From positions 310,001-374,000 of the forward strand of contig NZ_JACPOF010000015.1 of assembly GCF_016185115.1 (NCBI RefSeq): a DNA stretch of 64,000 bases, written 5' to 3'. The DNA is from Polaromonas sp. GTDB taxonomy: Bacteria > Pseudomonadota > Gammaproteobacteria > Burkholderiales > Burkholderiaceae_C. Below the pieces are notes generated by a model, which made no database searches, was not told the DNA's origin, and was given only the letters and a program-made list of their open reading frames with translations. The translations under genes and the position numbers were made by a program. Of this stretch, positions 45,121-53,785 are shown piece by piece; the first letter of the stretch is position 1, and every line of letters begins with the position of its first letter.

Positions 45121-45831
45121 CTAGTTTCCCTTGAAACGACTGTCTTCGAATGGTTGTTCTGCAGGTTTGCTGTTAACAACGGGAGTATTGGCGGGTGATG
45201 CTACTTGTGCCGGCTCGGTGCGCTGTATTGCTATCGCGCTAGGGGTAGCAGGCAGAGTCTCGGTCTTTTCGCTGAATGTGGTTCGGTTCTTGAAAACTTC
45301 AGATGTACTTGGTATGGGAGGCAACGCCGTCTGGACCTGTTCTACAACTGGAGGCTTAGGCGGGACTTTGGCCGGTGTGGCGGGCAACGTCACCGGCTGG
45401 GGAGATACAGCCGCTCCACTTTGAACTGCATCTAGAAGTGCTTTGCCTTGCGGCAGAATAAGTTGAAACAGGGAAAGGGGAAGAAGTATTCCCAGCATCA
45501 AACAGGCGGCCAATCGCGCAATGAGCACGCCTGATTCGGTTTTTATGCCAGGCTGGTATTTGGCATGAAAGGTTGGGTATAAGACCCAGATGATGAAAGC
45601 CAGAGCCCCCATTGCGGCTAATTGCAAGACGTAGAAAGGCCAGAAGCACAATGCAGAGCCTAGCCAGCATATGCCGGTAAATCGAAGCCGGGAGTTCAGA
45701 GGGACGTAGGTCGGCAGCACGTTGCCTCTGTATCCCGTCCGGGTCCTTCGGTCTGGTTTGCCGCCGCCGTAGCTACTGGTGAAAAGCGATACCAACCCGA
45801 GTATCGCCAGCAAGCCCCCAATTGCCTCCAT
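45121..45831 (-). CDS. Membrane protein with Pro/Thr-rich tail, unknown function
   Basis: 236 aa. I see hydrophobic segments at about residues 3-18, 50-85 (probably two) and 104-128, then a Pro/Ala/Thr-rich tail (residues 140-236). No known domain is recognised. It is divergent from the yegL-like gene with 89 bp between starts and a perfect palindrome in that gap, so it may share regulation with the kinase module. The tail could be periplasmic or a spacer. Confidence 0.6.
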   Translation of the reverse strand: MEAIGGLLAILGLVSLFTSSYGGGKPDRRTRTGYRGNVLPTYVPLNSRLRFTGICWLGSALCFWPFYVLQLAAMGALAFIIWVLYPTFHAKYQPGIKTESGVLIARLAACLMLGILLPLSLFQLILPQGKALLDAVQSGAAVSPQPVTLPATPAKVPPKPPVVEQVQTALPPIPSTSEVFKNRTTFSEKTETLPATPSAIAIQRTEPAQVASPANTPVVNSKPAEQPFEDSRFKGN

Positions 45832-45861
45832 ATCGCCCCCTCTTTAACTTGATCATTTATG

Positions 45862-45877
45862 GCAAGATACATCTTGC
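45862..45877 (+). promoter_or_regulatory. Perfect palindrome GCAAGATACATCTTGC in divergent promoter gap
   Basis: Two 7-bp perfect arms around AC, in the 89-bp gap between the divergent membrane protein gene and the yegL-like gene. Position and symmetry suggest a dimeric regulator site controlling one or both genes. Confidence 0.5.
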
Positions 45878-45920
45878 AACATAAGAAATATATCTGCAGT
45901 CGATCAACTAGAGGGAAGTC

Positions 45921-46580
45921 ATGACAGAACAAATCACCTTTGGATCCACCAATTTCGCAGACAACCCGGAGCCGCGCTGCCCGTGCCTGCTTTTGCTGGA
46001 CGTGTCGGGATCCATGCAGGGCGCTGCACTGATGGAGCTGAATCTCGGTCTATCTACATTTAAGGATGAACTCGCCACTGACGCGCTGGCCATGAAGCGC
46101 GTGGAAGTGGGCATCGTGACTTTCGGACCGGTCAAGGCCGAGTTGCCTTTCACGGGGGCTGAAAATTTCTATCCACCGACGTTGACTGCCCAAGGTGATA
46201 CTCCGATGGGCAGTGCCATCCGGCTGGCCATCGAGATGGTCGATCAGCGAAAAGCTGAATACCGAAATAATGCGGTTCCCTATTACAGGCCATGGATCTT
46301 CATGATCACCGATGGCGGGCCAACCGATGAGTGGCAGTCTGCGGCCGCAGCCATCAGGGAAGGGGAGGCCAACAAGTCATTTGCTTTCTTTGCAATTGGC
46401 GTCAAGGGCGCCAATATGGAAATTCTGAGGCAAATCAGCGTTCGGGAGCCGCTGTCTCTCGATGCGCTGAAGTTTCGCGAACTCTTCAGCTGGCTCTCCT
46501 CGTCACTGAAATCCGTATCCCAATCCACGCCAGGTACCGATGTGCCCCTTGCTGCGCCAACTGGCTGGGCTTCTGTGTGA
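45921..46580 (+). CDS. yegL: VWA-domain protein, YegL-like
   Basis: 219 aa, the same length as E. coli YegL. The MIDAS motif is intact: '[11 protein letters not shown]' (Asp27, Ser29, Ser31), Thr in '[10 protein letters not shown]' and Asp in '[11 protein letters not shown]'. VWA proteins of this type (also called TerY-like) bind a metal ion and act as protein interaction adaptors. It is the first gene of a three-gene operon with a PP2C phosphatase and a Ser/Thr kinase. The stop overlaps the GTG of the phosphatase gene. Confidence 0.85.
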   Translation: MTEQITFGSTNFADNPEPRCPCLLLLDVSGSMQGAALMELNLGLSTFKDELATDALAMKRVEVGIVTFGPVKAELPFTGAENFYPPTLTAQGDTPMGSAIRLAIEMVDQRKAEYRNNAVPYYRPWIFMITDGGPTDEWQSAAAAIREGEANKSFAFFAIGVKGANMEILRQISVREPLSLDALKFRELFSWLSSSLKSVSQSTPGTDVPLAAPTGWASV

Positions 46581-47344
46581 GTTGGACGGTAGTTTCGGCA
46601 TCAGTCATCGGAACGTCCCACATAGCAAGATCTCAAGAATGCCAGGACGACTGTTGGGCGTTTGAGATCTCGCTGGCAGATGGCCGGTCAGCCCTGGTGG
46701 TGTTTGTTGCCGATGGTGCTGGAAGTGCGAGCAATGGCGGGGAAGGCGCGCGCCTGGCCATTCAGAGCGCCGTCAAACTTGCATGTGATGAGCTGGCGAC
46801 ACCTGGTTTTGTTCTGAACGAAGAGCTGGCTGGTCGCTGCGTGGAAACCGTGCGGGAAACGATCCAGGCAGAGGCTTGGGCTCAGCAAAAGGTCCCCAGA
46901 GACTTCGCCTGTACTTTTCTGGGGGTGGTTGCGATTCCCGACGCGACTCTTGTGATGCAGATAGGCGACGGGGGGATCGTCATGGACGTTGGCGATGGGC
47001 TTGAACTCGCGGTCATTCCCATGAATGGCGAATACGCCAACATGACGAATTTTGTGACTGATGAAAACGCGCTTTCCCTTGTCACCACAAGGCTCATCAA
47101 CAAGGCTGCAGGAAAGATAGCGGCCTTTACCGATGGCGTTCAAAGGCTTGCTCTGAACATGACGGAGAACACGCCGCACGAACCGTTCTTCAAACCTTTT
47201 TTCGATGTGCTTTCCAAATCCAGCGAAGATCAAACAGAGCAGTTGGGCGAGGCCCTCGCCTCATATCTTGGCAGTGAGCCAGTTAACGCCAGAACAGACG
47301 ATGACAAAACACTGGCGCTGGCAGTTCGGCTGGAATCCGTGTGA
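46577..47344 (+). CDS. yegK: PP2C-type protein phosphatase, YegK-like
   Basis: 255 aa. PP2C metal motifs: '[12 protein letters not shown]' near residue 23, '[16 protein letters not shown]' (DGxGS) and later 'QIGDGGIVM' and 'FTDGVQRL'. I chose GTG 46577, which overlaps the yegL stop (GTGA); the frame is open further back, but that runs inside yegL. It would reverse phosphorylation by the kinase encoded next. The E. coli counterpart YegK is 253 aa. Confidence 0.85.
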   Translation: MSWTVVSASVIGTSHIARSQECQDDCWAFEISLADGRSALVVFVADGAGSASNGGEGARLAIQSAVKLACDELATPGFVLNEELAGRCVETVRETIQAEAWAQQKVPRDFACTFLGVVAIPDATLVMQIGDGGIVMDVGDGLELAVIPMNGEYANMTNFVTDENALSLVTTRLINKAAGKIAAFTDGVQRLALNMTENTPHEPFFKPFFDVLSKSSEDQTEQLGEALASYLGSEPVNARTDDDKTLALAVRLESV

Positions 47345-49281
47345 AAAACTACTTCACTGGCCGTCATGAACTGATCCAGCTCAGTCAGCAACTCGGACGG
47401 GGAGGGGAAGGTGCTGTCTTTGATATCTCCGATCATGCTAACTTCGTAGCGAAGCTCTATCACCAGCCTCCCAACGCGAAAAAGCAGGCCAAGCTCGGTT
47501 TCATGGCTGCCAATGCCACAGCCTCCCTGTTCGAATACTGCGCCTGGCCAAAAGACACCCTGCACCTGACCAAAGGAGGTCCCGTCGTCGGGTTCTTCAT
47601 GCCCAAGGTCAATGCCAAGGTGCCTATTCACACCTTGTACGGCCCGGCCCAGCGGAAACAGGATTTTCCGAAAGCGGCTTGGGATTTCCTGCTCTACACC
47701 GCTAGGAATACAGCGGCCGCATTCGAGACCCTGCACAAACACCACCATGTGCTGGGTGACGTCAATCAGGGCAATGTAATGGTGGGGCATGACAGCAAGG
47801 TCATGCTGATCGATTGCGATTCATACCAGGTGAATGAAAAAGGCACCCTGCATCTCTGTGAAGTTGGCGTGTCGCATTTCACCCCACCAGAATTGCAGGG
47901 CAGTACTCTGTTTGACCGCACCCAGCGCACCACCAACCACGACAACTTTGGTTTGGCATTGCTGGTTTTTCATCTGCTTTTCGGCGGACGACACCCTTAT
48001 GCCGGTCGCCCCTTGCGCAATGGCGTTGGGGATTCCCTGGAGGAAGACATCAAGGCATTTCGCTATGCCTATGCTCCCGATGCCAAGAATAGGGGGACCT
48101 CACCGCCGCCCAATGCAATTCCGTTGAGCCTGGTCAGCGCTGAAGTTCAACAGATGTTTGTGACTGCATTCACGGAGCCGGGGGCGAAGGGTCAAAGGCC
48201 GGGTGCTGAACAATGGCTGAAGGTACTTGACGACGCCCGCGCCCGTTTGAAGCGCTGTGCCCAGTCCAAAATGCACGTTTTCCCGACCAGTCTGAGCTCC
48301 TGCCCCTGGTGTGCCCTCGATGAGGCAGGTATTGTGCATTTCATCGATCTGGGCGGCGCATTCACGGCTCCGGCTTCGAACTTCTCGCTGGCCAGAACTT
48401 GGGCGGCCATTGAGTCGGTCAACCTGATACTGCAGCAGGCGATTCCCAAAGCTGCAGACTTTTCAGTGATCGCAGTGCCATTGCCGGATCACCTTATTCC
48501 CAGCGTCAGCAAGTATTGGTGGAAGTTTGCCGTCATTCTGATCGGCGTCGGGATCTTTTTGGCTTGGCCCAAAGCCTGGCTGCCCATCGCCGTATTGACC
48601 TGGATAGCCTGGGTCGTTGTGGGTGTGGAGGACAAAGGCCCCCTGCAGGCTGAGAAACGGCGTCGAGATGATGCCCGCAACACTGCCAAAAGTGCGTATG
48701 ACGCGATATTTTCGAGGGCGCAGGGTGATGCTCACCGCACCGCATTCGCGAACAAGAAAAAAGAGCTTGCTGATATTAAAAGGGAATATGAGGGGCTGGA
48801 TGCCCGGGAAAAGTCAGAGATCGAAAAGCTGGATGCAACTGCGGAGAAGCGACAGAAGAAGCAATATCTCGAGCGGCATTTCATAGAGAAGGCCACCATT
48901 CATGGCGTTGGCGGGGCAAAGAAGGCAGCGCTGAGATCCTTTGGTATCGAAACAGCTGCGGACGTCTCGTACTCGCGCGTGTCCATGGTCAAGGGCTTCG
49001 GTGACGTGCTGACCCGTTCTGTAGTCGACTGGAAAAACCAGGTCGAGAAAGGCTTCCACTTCGATCCCCGCCGAGCAGTCACGGATGCAGACAAGGCGAA
49101 GGTTCGCTCAGCAATCTACGTCAGGCGCCGGGCACTGGAGGCCGCACTGTCCGCAGCGCCCGAAGCGCTCCAGGCTTTGAGATTGCAGGTTCAAAGTGCC
49201 TACACGCAGAATCTGGACGAGCTGCGACGCGCCGCGCAACGTTTGGCACAGGCTGACGCGGACAAGGGTATTGCAAATTAG
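47341..49281 (+). CDS. yegI: Ser/Thr protein kinase with helix-hairpin-helix C-terminus, YegI-like
   Basis: 646 aa (E. coli YegI is 648). Kinase domain residues 1-300: Gly loop 'LGRGGEGAVFDI', Lys38 in 'FVAKLYH', catalytic loop 'GDVNQGNVMV' (Asp140, Asn145) and metal motif 'IDCDS' (Asp158) in place of DFG. Then come a CxxC element ('SSCPWCALDE'), two transmembrane segments (about 395-430), a coiled coil (440-520) and a HhH motif ('HGVGGAKKAALRSFGI', 'VKGFGDVLTRSVVDW'). GTG 47341 overlaps the phosphatase stop. The HhH suggests DNA or protein binding near the membrane. Confidence 0.87.
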   Translation: MKNYFTGRHELIQLSQQLGRGGEGAVFDISDHANFVAKLYHQPPNAKKQAKLGFMAANATASLFEYCAWPKDTLHLTKGGPVVGFFMPKVNAKVPIHTLYGPAQRKQDFPKAAWDFLLYTARNTAAAFETLHKHHHVLGDVNQGNVMVGHDSKVMLIDCDSYQVNEKGTLHLCEVGVSHFTPPELQGSTLFDRTQRTTNHDNFGLALLVFHLLFGGRHPYAGRPLRNGVGDSLEEDIKAFRYAYAPDAKNRGTSPPPNAIPLSLVSAEVQQMFVTAFTEPGAKGQRPGAEQWLKVLDDARARLKRCAQSKMHVFPTSLSSCPWCALDEAGIVHFIDLGGAFTAPASNFSLARTWAAIESVNLILQQAIPKAADFSVIAVPLPDHLIPSVSKYWWKFAVILIGVGIFLAWPKAWLPIAVLTWIAWVVVGVEDKGPLQAEKRRRDDARNTAKSAYDAIFSRAQGDAHRTAFANKKKELADIKREYEGLDAREKSEIEKLDATAEKRQKKQYLERHFIEKATIHGVGGAKKAALRSFGIETAADVSYSRVSMVKGFGDVLTRSVVDWKNQVEKGFHFDPRRAVTDADKAKVRSAIYVRRRALEAALSAAPEALQALRLQVQSAYTQNLDELRRAAQRLAQADADKGIAN

Positions 49282-49302
49282 GACTGACAGGAGAGGACGT
49301 TT

Positions 49303-50400
49303 ATGGGACTGAGTTACTCTAAAAGCATCAAGTTCGGGGCGGTAAGGTTCAATTTTTCTGGCAGTGGCATAGGCGTTTCGGTCGGGATTCCCGGTCTGCG
49401 GATAGGAACTGGTCCTCGCGGAGCCTACATCAGCGGAGGGGCAGGCGGCTTTCGATATCGCCAAAGTCTGCGAGGTAAGTCTTCGCGGAGTTCACAGCCC
49501 CTCGCACAACCGCAAAATCAAACCACTCCCCTGCAGCCCAGCCTTCCCGTAGTTCCGAATGGAAATGTCCTTGCCTCTGTTGAGCATGACGTGAAAAACG
49601 TGCTGGAATTGACAGACTCCAGCGGTGATGAACTGGTCAAAACCCTCAATGAACAGAACCAGTTCATGCCGCGCTGGCCTTGGGTGGCAGCCGGCAGCAT
49701 TTTTCTGTTTATCTGGGGGAAATCTTTGACCAGAAACTGGTATGAAATTGTTCATGTCCTGTTCTTCGCCGCGCTGGGTGGCCTGATTTACTGGGTCTAT
49801 TGGCGAGATCAACTGAGAAAGCTGACAGTCCTCTTTTTTGAGCTGGATCAGCCTAACAGCGATTTGTTCAGTCGTTTAGCGTCTGCAATACTGCAGGTGT
49901 CGACAACCCACAGGCTCTCCGGGATCGCTGCAACGTCGCAGTACGCCGACAAGAGGTACACCGCAGGGGCAACCGCGGGATTGCAATTGAAGCCTGCCAG
50001 TTTTTCGATTGGACAGGTTCCCGGGATCGTTACGAATATTGAGATTCCGATGTTAAAGGGCAGCAAAAAGACGTTGGCGTTCTTCCCCGACCGGATTCTG
50101 GCTTTCGAGGGCAAGCAGGTCGGTTCAATTTCCTACAAAGAACTGGATGCCCAAGCCCAGACGACAAGATTTGTGGAGGATGGAATTGTTCCCTCGGATG
50201 CCACCATCATCGGCCACACATGGCAGTATGTCCGGAATGATGGCGGACCGGATAGAAGATTCGCGAACAATCGGCAGTTGCCCCTTTGCAGTTATCACCA
50301 GTTGAACTTGAGCAGCTCAAGAGGACTTGATCTGCGCTTGATGGCGTCGCGTACAAATGCTTTCGACGAAATGATTCGATCTCTGGCGTCCTTGCGCTGA
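49303..50400 (+). CDS. DUF4236 protein with two membrane segments
   Basis: 365 aa. The N-terminal 55 residues are a DUF4236 domain: 'GLSYSKSIKFGAVRFNFSGSGIGVSVG' and 'RIGTGPRGAYISGG'. A low-complexity Gln/Pro linker (60-90), two hydrophobic segments (about 125-140 and 146-165) and a longer beta-rich region without known homology follow. It starts 21 bp after the kinase gene with GAGAGGA upstream, so it belongs to the same operon. DUF4236 has no assigned function; here it may be a partner or substrate of the kinase. Confidence 0.75.
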   Translation: MGLSYSKSIKFGAVRFNFSGSGIGVSVGIPGLRIGTGPRGAYISGGAGGFRYRQSLRGKSSRSSQPLAQPQNQTTPLQPSLPVVPNGNVLASVEHDVKNVLELTDSSGDELVKTLNEQNQFMPRWPWVAAGSIFLFIWGKSLTRNWYEIVHVLFFAALGGLIYWVYWRDQLRKLTVLFFELDQPNSDLFSRLASAILQVSTTHRLSGIAATSQYADKRYTAGATAGLQLKPASFSIGQVPGIVTNIEIPMLKGSKKTLAFFPDRILAFEGKQVGSISYKELDAQAQTTRFVEDGIVPSDATIIGHTWQYVRNDGGPDRRFANNRQLPLCSYHQLNLSSSRGLDLRLMASRTNAFDEMIRSLASLR

Positions 50401-50572
50401 CAAGGAAAAATGCACCGAACCCTGAGTTTTCTTTCTGAAGGCTCAGCAGGATTTCGGTTTTTTTGATCTGTAGTTCTTTCACCAAGTCCGCATGCAAAAG
50501 CTAGATTTGCGTCTAAGGCCTCCGATTCGTCGGTAGCGAAGACATTTGCAGTAGCCTAGACTTCGAAATGAT

Positions 50573-50600
50573 GGCACGTTGTCGGCGTGCCCTTTTTTTG
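50573..50600 (+). terminator. Rho-independent terminator
   Basis: Stem GGCACG / CGTGCC with a 7-nt loop, followed by CTTTTTTTG. It lies 172 bp after the DUF4236 gene and probably ends the yegLKI-DUF4236 transcript. Confidence 0.7.
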
Positions 50601-50701
50601 CGTTTGGACCTTAAAACATCTATCAAAAGCTGACAGGCAGTGGTTTTTTCGAGACGTTGGAAAAACAATCTGACTTGTGCAGATTCTGGCCATCGGATGT
50701 C

Positions 50702-50729
50702 GTTGGACGTTGTTGGACGCAGTTGGAAT
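50702..50729 (+). repeat. Three GTTGGACG-like repeats with 10-bp period
   Basis: GTTGGACG at 50702-50709 and 50712-50719, and GTTGGAAT at 50722-50729. The spacing of exactly one helical turn would place all copies on one DNA face, as in arrays bound by a regulator or recombinase. Confidence 0.6.
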
Positions 50730-50832
50730 AGGCCACGTAACGCTCTCCGAATCGGCTTCTAAATATGGGCGTTGAGCGATCCGTCCATTTCACGCATCAT
50801 TTCATTTTTAACCAACAAGTGAGGATGATGCG

Positions 50833-51159
50833 ATGAGCAAATCAATCAATTTTTCTGCCAATCCCAAACTGAAAAAACCTGACTCAGGCCCGCCCTCCAA
50901 TGAGGAAGCTGTCCGGAACATACAGAACTACTTGAATCACGACGGCGGACGGGGCTTCGCTACTTCGAAGGCGACGACCTTCCAAGGAAAGCCAGGGTAC
51001 TTCTTTATTTCGCGGATAGAGGTCAAGGGAAAAATGCGCTACGTCATCATGTTCTCGTTGGTGAACGGTGATTCCGACATCTTGGTGTCGGACCTCAAAA
51101 ATCTGCGCAGCAATGTTTTGAATGTCAACGGAACCATAAACTGGAACTCATACTCGTGA
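50833..51159 (+). CDS. Small hypothetical protein
   Basis: 108 aa, not recognised. GTGAGGATG lies just upstream as ribosome site. The sequence has an Asn/Lys-rich, probably flexible N-terminus and a C-terminal alternating pattern ('PGYFFISRIEVKGKMRYVIMFSLV') suggesting a beta sheet. It is a stand-alone gene after the 10-bp repeat array. No membrane segment or known motif is seen. Confidence 0.6.
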   Translation: MSKSINFSANPKLKKPDSGPPSNEEAVRNIQNYLNHDGGRGFATSKATTFQGKPGYFFISRIEVKGKMRYVIMFSLVNGDSDILVSDLKNLRSNVLNVNGTINWNSYS

Positions 51160-51329
51160 AGGATCGAATCAGCGCTTCATATTTACTTTGACAGCGCTGA
51201 ATTTCGGCAATTCTGGGGTTAGGTCAGATGCACCAAAAGTATTCCAGAATTTTTCAGTCACATATGCCCATTGTGATCAGACGAATAATCTGATCAAAAT
51301 ACACCGCGTCTAATTACTCCTCACAACCC

Positions 51330-51363
51330 AACCGGCTGCCCGAATAGGCAAGCCGGTTTTTTT
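51330..51363 (+). terminator. Rho-independent terminator
   Basis: Stem AACCGGCT / AGCCGGTT (8 bp, with further inner pairing) followed by seven T. It lies 171 bp after the 108-aa gene and before the block of plasmid-like genes. Confidence 0.8.
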
Positions 51364-51449
51364 ATGCCGCCTTCATGGTGGACATGCTGCGAGGAATGGG
51401 CGCCTTTCTAACTAGGCACCCTAGTCGGTCGCCTCCATCGGAGACATTC

Positions 51450-52049
51450 ATGCCAACCCCGATTTCCACCATCTATTCCCGCAAGTTCCAGCCCTACACG
51501 CCACCCAACGAAGGCGCCGGGCTGGTCACTTTCGACCGCGACATATGCTGGCGGCTGAACCCGAGAGGGCTGGTGACAAACGCCGTCGTGGGAGCGGCCT
51601 GCTGGGCCAGCAACCATTTTCGGCTGACCGAGCAGCAGCATCAATGCTTGCTGGACGGTTTGGGCCTGGAGCAGCACCGCCTCCCGGACGGCGCCACCAT
51701 CCTCAGACCCCAAGCACGCTATCGCCCCGGCACTGCCTCGACTGCAACCGCCCCGTTTGACCTGACCAATCCCCAGATGCCCCTGCACCACTACGACGCC
51801 GTCGAAGTGTTTGGCTGTATAGAAGGGGATGACTGTATCCAACGCTTCGAGACCAACGAACACCCGGAGGGCACCCAGCCCCAGTTCTGGTCGGTCGCAT
51901 TACACCTTGACATCGGCGGCCATATTGAAATCGTTGCTGATTTCCCCAAAGAGTCTCAAGCCTCCACCTTCGGTTTGATCCTCACCGACCTCATCCGCAC
52001 AGCCCGCCAAGCGAAAGGCTTGGACACCTCAAAGCTCTACGTAACGTAG
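51450..52049 (+). CDS. Hypothetical protein of the ICE/plasmid-like block
   Basis: 199 aa, not recognised. I chose ATG 51450, which has CGGAGA upstream; an in-frame GTG at 51375 lies before it. The sequence is soluble, with aromatic-rich strands ('LVTFDRDICWRLNPRG', 'FWSVALHLDIGGHIEIVADF'). Codon use is GC-rich, different from the AT-richer genes before 51 kb. It is followed by a UUCG-loop terminator. Confidence 0.6.
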   Translation: MPTPISTIYSRKFQPYTPPNEGAGLVTFDRDICWRLNPRGLVTNAVVGAACWASNHFRLTEQQHQCLLDGLGLEQHRLPDGATILRPQARYRPGTASTATAPFDLTNPQMPLHHYDAVEVFGCIEGDDCIQRFETNEHPEGTQPQFWSVALHLDIGGHIEIVADFPKESQASTFGLILTDLIRTARQAKGLDTSKLYVT

Positions 52050-52123
52050 ATCCGGATGGTTTCTACGCTGCGAGGTCGACCCTTTGACTCCGACTGCTAC
52101 TAAGTCAACAGATTCACCCATCA

Positions 52124-52152
52124 AACACCCCGCTTCGGCGGGGTTTCTTTTT
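52124..52152 (+). terminator. UUCG-loop terminator
   Basis: Stem ACCCCGC / GCGGGGT closed by a TTCG tetraloop, followed by TTCTTTTT. It ends the transcript of the 199-aa gene, 17 bp before the next start codon. Confidence 0.85.
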
Positions 52153-52168
52153 CCTGAAGGGAAATGAC

Positions 52169-52807
52169 ATGAACTTGAACAAGCGCGATGCGGACAAGGC
52201 CGCATCCATCGCAAAGCTGCATGAGGTTGTGGCGGCAGGCGTAAAGCAAGGCCTGTGGACCGCAAAACCGGTTCACATTGAGGACAACGCAAACTGGATT
52301 ACTGCCAGGGTGACGACGCCTGAAGGCCTTTCCTTCAGTCTGACTGGCGGCAACTGGAACAAAGAGAACCGCATCAGCGCATTCGTCTCCGCCATCGAGG
52401 GCAGGCACGGTATCCGCGTCAGCCCCGGCGATGTGCATGGCGGGAGTTACAACGCAACCTTTGACGCAACGCACGATGCAGACCGCATCATCAAAGCTGT
52501 GCTCAAGCGCGTGCTCAAGAACCCCGAGGCTGTTGAGGTGGCGACAAAGATGCGCAACCTGCTGGCCGAGTATGAGACGAGGCACGACACACTACGCCAG
52601 CATGTCGCCATGCTCGAAGGCATAGGCTTCGAGAAAGCGCACGGCACGCGTGGCGGTGAGCACTACAGCATGGACCTGTACCGCAAGGGCCCTCCGATGG
52701 GTCCGAATCAGGTGAAAGTGCGCCATGACGGGCACATCACCTGTGAGTGCGAGTTTCACATCAGCCGCTTCAAATCGGTTGTTGCTGCAATCACGGAAGA
52801 TGAGTGA
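52169..52807 (+). CDS. Hypothetical protein
   Basis: 212 aa, not recognised. Helical N-terminus ('KRDADKAASIAKLHEVVAAGVKQG'), a mixed centre and a helical region near 125-165. AAGGGAA precedes ATG 52169. The next small gene starts directly after its stop codon, so the two are co-translated. Confidence 0.6.
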   Translation: MNLNKRDADKAASIAKLHEVVAAGVKQGLWTAKPVHIEDNANWITARVTTPEGLSFSLTGGNWNKENRISAFVSAIEGRHGIRVSPGDVHGGSYNATFDATHDADRIIKAVLKRVLKNPEAVEVATKMRNLLAEYETRHDTLRQHVAMLEGIGFEKAHGTRGGEHYSMDLYRKGPPMGPNQVKVRHDGHITCECEFHISRFKSVVAAITEDE

Positions 52808-53056
52808 ATGAGCCGCGTCACATTCTCAAGTGACGAGAACAGCGTTCAGCTAGACGGCGAGCGCTTTCTTGCACAGAAGGGCGGCGAAGCCGGTGTGTGC
52901 GACGGCTGCGCCATGAAGGATGGCTTCGGCTGCCTCCTAGTTGGCGCACTGCTGACCGACAACCCGAGAGCGCCCGGCGGTGCTGCACTGTGCGATCCCA
53001 TGCATCGCCGTGACAAACAGCCCGTTGTGTGGGTGCGGTCCAGCCAACACAGATGA
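52808..53056 (+). CDS. Small Cys-containing hypothetical protein
   Basis: 82 aa. Four Cys appear in 'GVCDGCAMKDGFGCLLVG' and later 'ALCDPMHRRD', which could bind a metal or Fe-S cluster. It starts at the first base after the previous stop. No family is recognised. Confidence 0.5.
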   Translation: MSRVTFSSDENSVQLDGERFLAQKGGEAGVCDGCAMKDGFGCLLVGALLTDNPRAPGGAALCDPMHRRDKQPVVWVRSSQHR

Positions 53057-53150
53057 CATCAGCGCCAGCCCTGTGACAGAGGGCGGGCACGAGGCCATCC
53101 CGTGCCCGGCACACACACCTCAACTTCAACCCAAAACAAGGAGTCCAAAT

Positions 53151-53540
53151 TTGCTGTATCCCCTTTACCTCACCCACGACGAGATCGAGCGCAGGGCGTT
53201 CGTGGCTGGCGACGGCCTGATCGCCTCGCTCGCCGAAACCGCCCATGACCTCCAGCAGGAGAACCTCGACTACGCCAACAGTCAGGACATCCTCAAAACC
53301 CAAGCCTTCGAAGCCGGAAAACTCGAAGGATTGGGCGAGGACGTCCAGGCAGCCATGACCAGCCTGAGCGCCCAGGTAAGTGGTCTTCAAGTCCAACTCG
53401 CCAAAGCGGTGGAGCTGCTCGGTACCTGCCACGCCTGGCTGCAAGGTGATCAAACCAAAACCATCAAAGGCAGGCGGGAAGCCGCACATGCCTTGTCCAA
53501 TCGCATGACTTCCCAAGGCCTGGGTTATCCCCGGCATTGA
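53151..53540 (+). CDS. Hypothetical helical protein
   Basis: 129 aa from a TTG start at 53151 with a clear AAGGAG 7 bp upstream; the frame is open back to 52980 but overlaps the preceding gene. The sequence is mostly helical and may form a coiled coil ('LIASLAETAHDLQQENLDYANSQDIL', 'MTSLSAQVSGLQVQLAKAVELL'). No known domain. Confidence 0.6.
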   Translation: MLYPLYLTHDEIERRAFVAGDGLIASLAETAHDLQQENLDYANSQDILKTQAFEAGKLEGLGEDVQAAMTSLSAQVSGLQVQLAKAVELLGTCHAWLQGDQTKTIKGRREAAHALSNRMTSQGLGYPRH

Positions 53541-53591
53541 GGTATCGCAAACACAGATCGCTCCACCTCTCATCAACCAACCAAGGAACCC

Positions 53592-53759
53592 ATGATCGTC
53601 AACACCTCCCCGCTGGAATCACTTGCCGCCTTCTCCCTCGCATTTTTCGGCGGCCTTGTCGCAGGACTTTTACTCGCGCGCTACACGGCACATATACGGG
53701 CTGACGCCGTCAGCGCCCTCAACACCCTCAGCTCACTCGGACCGGTCCCCACCACCTGA
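53592..53759 (+). CDS. 55-aa single-pass membrane protein
   Basis: A short frame (ATG 53592, stop 53757-53759) with AAGGAAC upstream. The protein has one hydrophobic segment ('LAAFSLAFFGGLVAGLLLA', residues 11-29) followed by Arg and a soluble tail. Spacing and Shine-Dalgarno match its neighbours on both sides (51 bp after one, 26 bp before the next). Function unknown. Confidence 0.5.
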   Translation: MIVNTSPLESLAAFSLAFFGGLVAGLLLARYTAHIRADAVSALNTLSSLGPVPTT

Positions 53760-53785
53760 GTTCGTCAATCCAAAGGAACACACCG

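Larger units (their letters stand above)
50401..50832. other. 432-bp gap with terminator and 10-bp periodic repeats
   Basis: No gene is supported here. The gap holds a terminator (50573-50600) and three GTTGGA-type repeats at exact 10-bp spacing (50702-50729). The sequence is AT-richer than the flanks. Confidence 0.6.
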
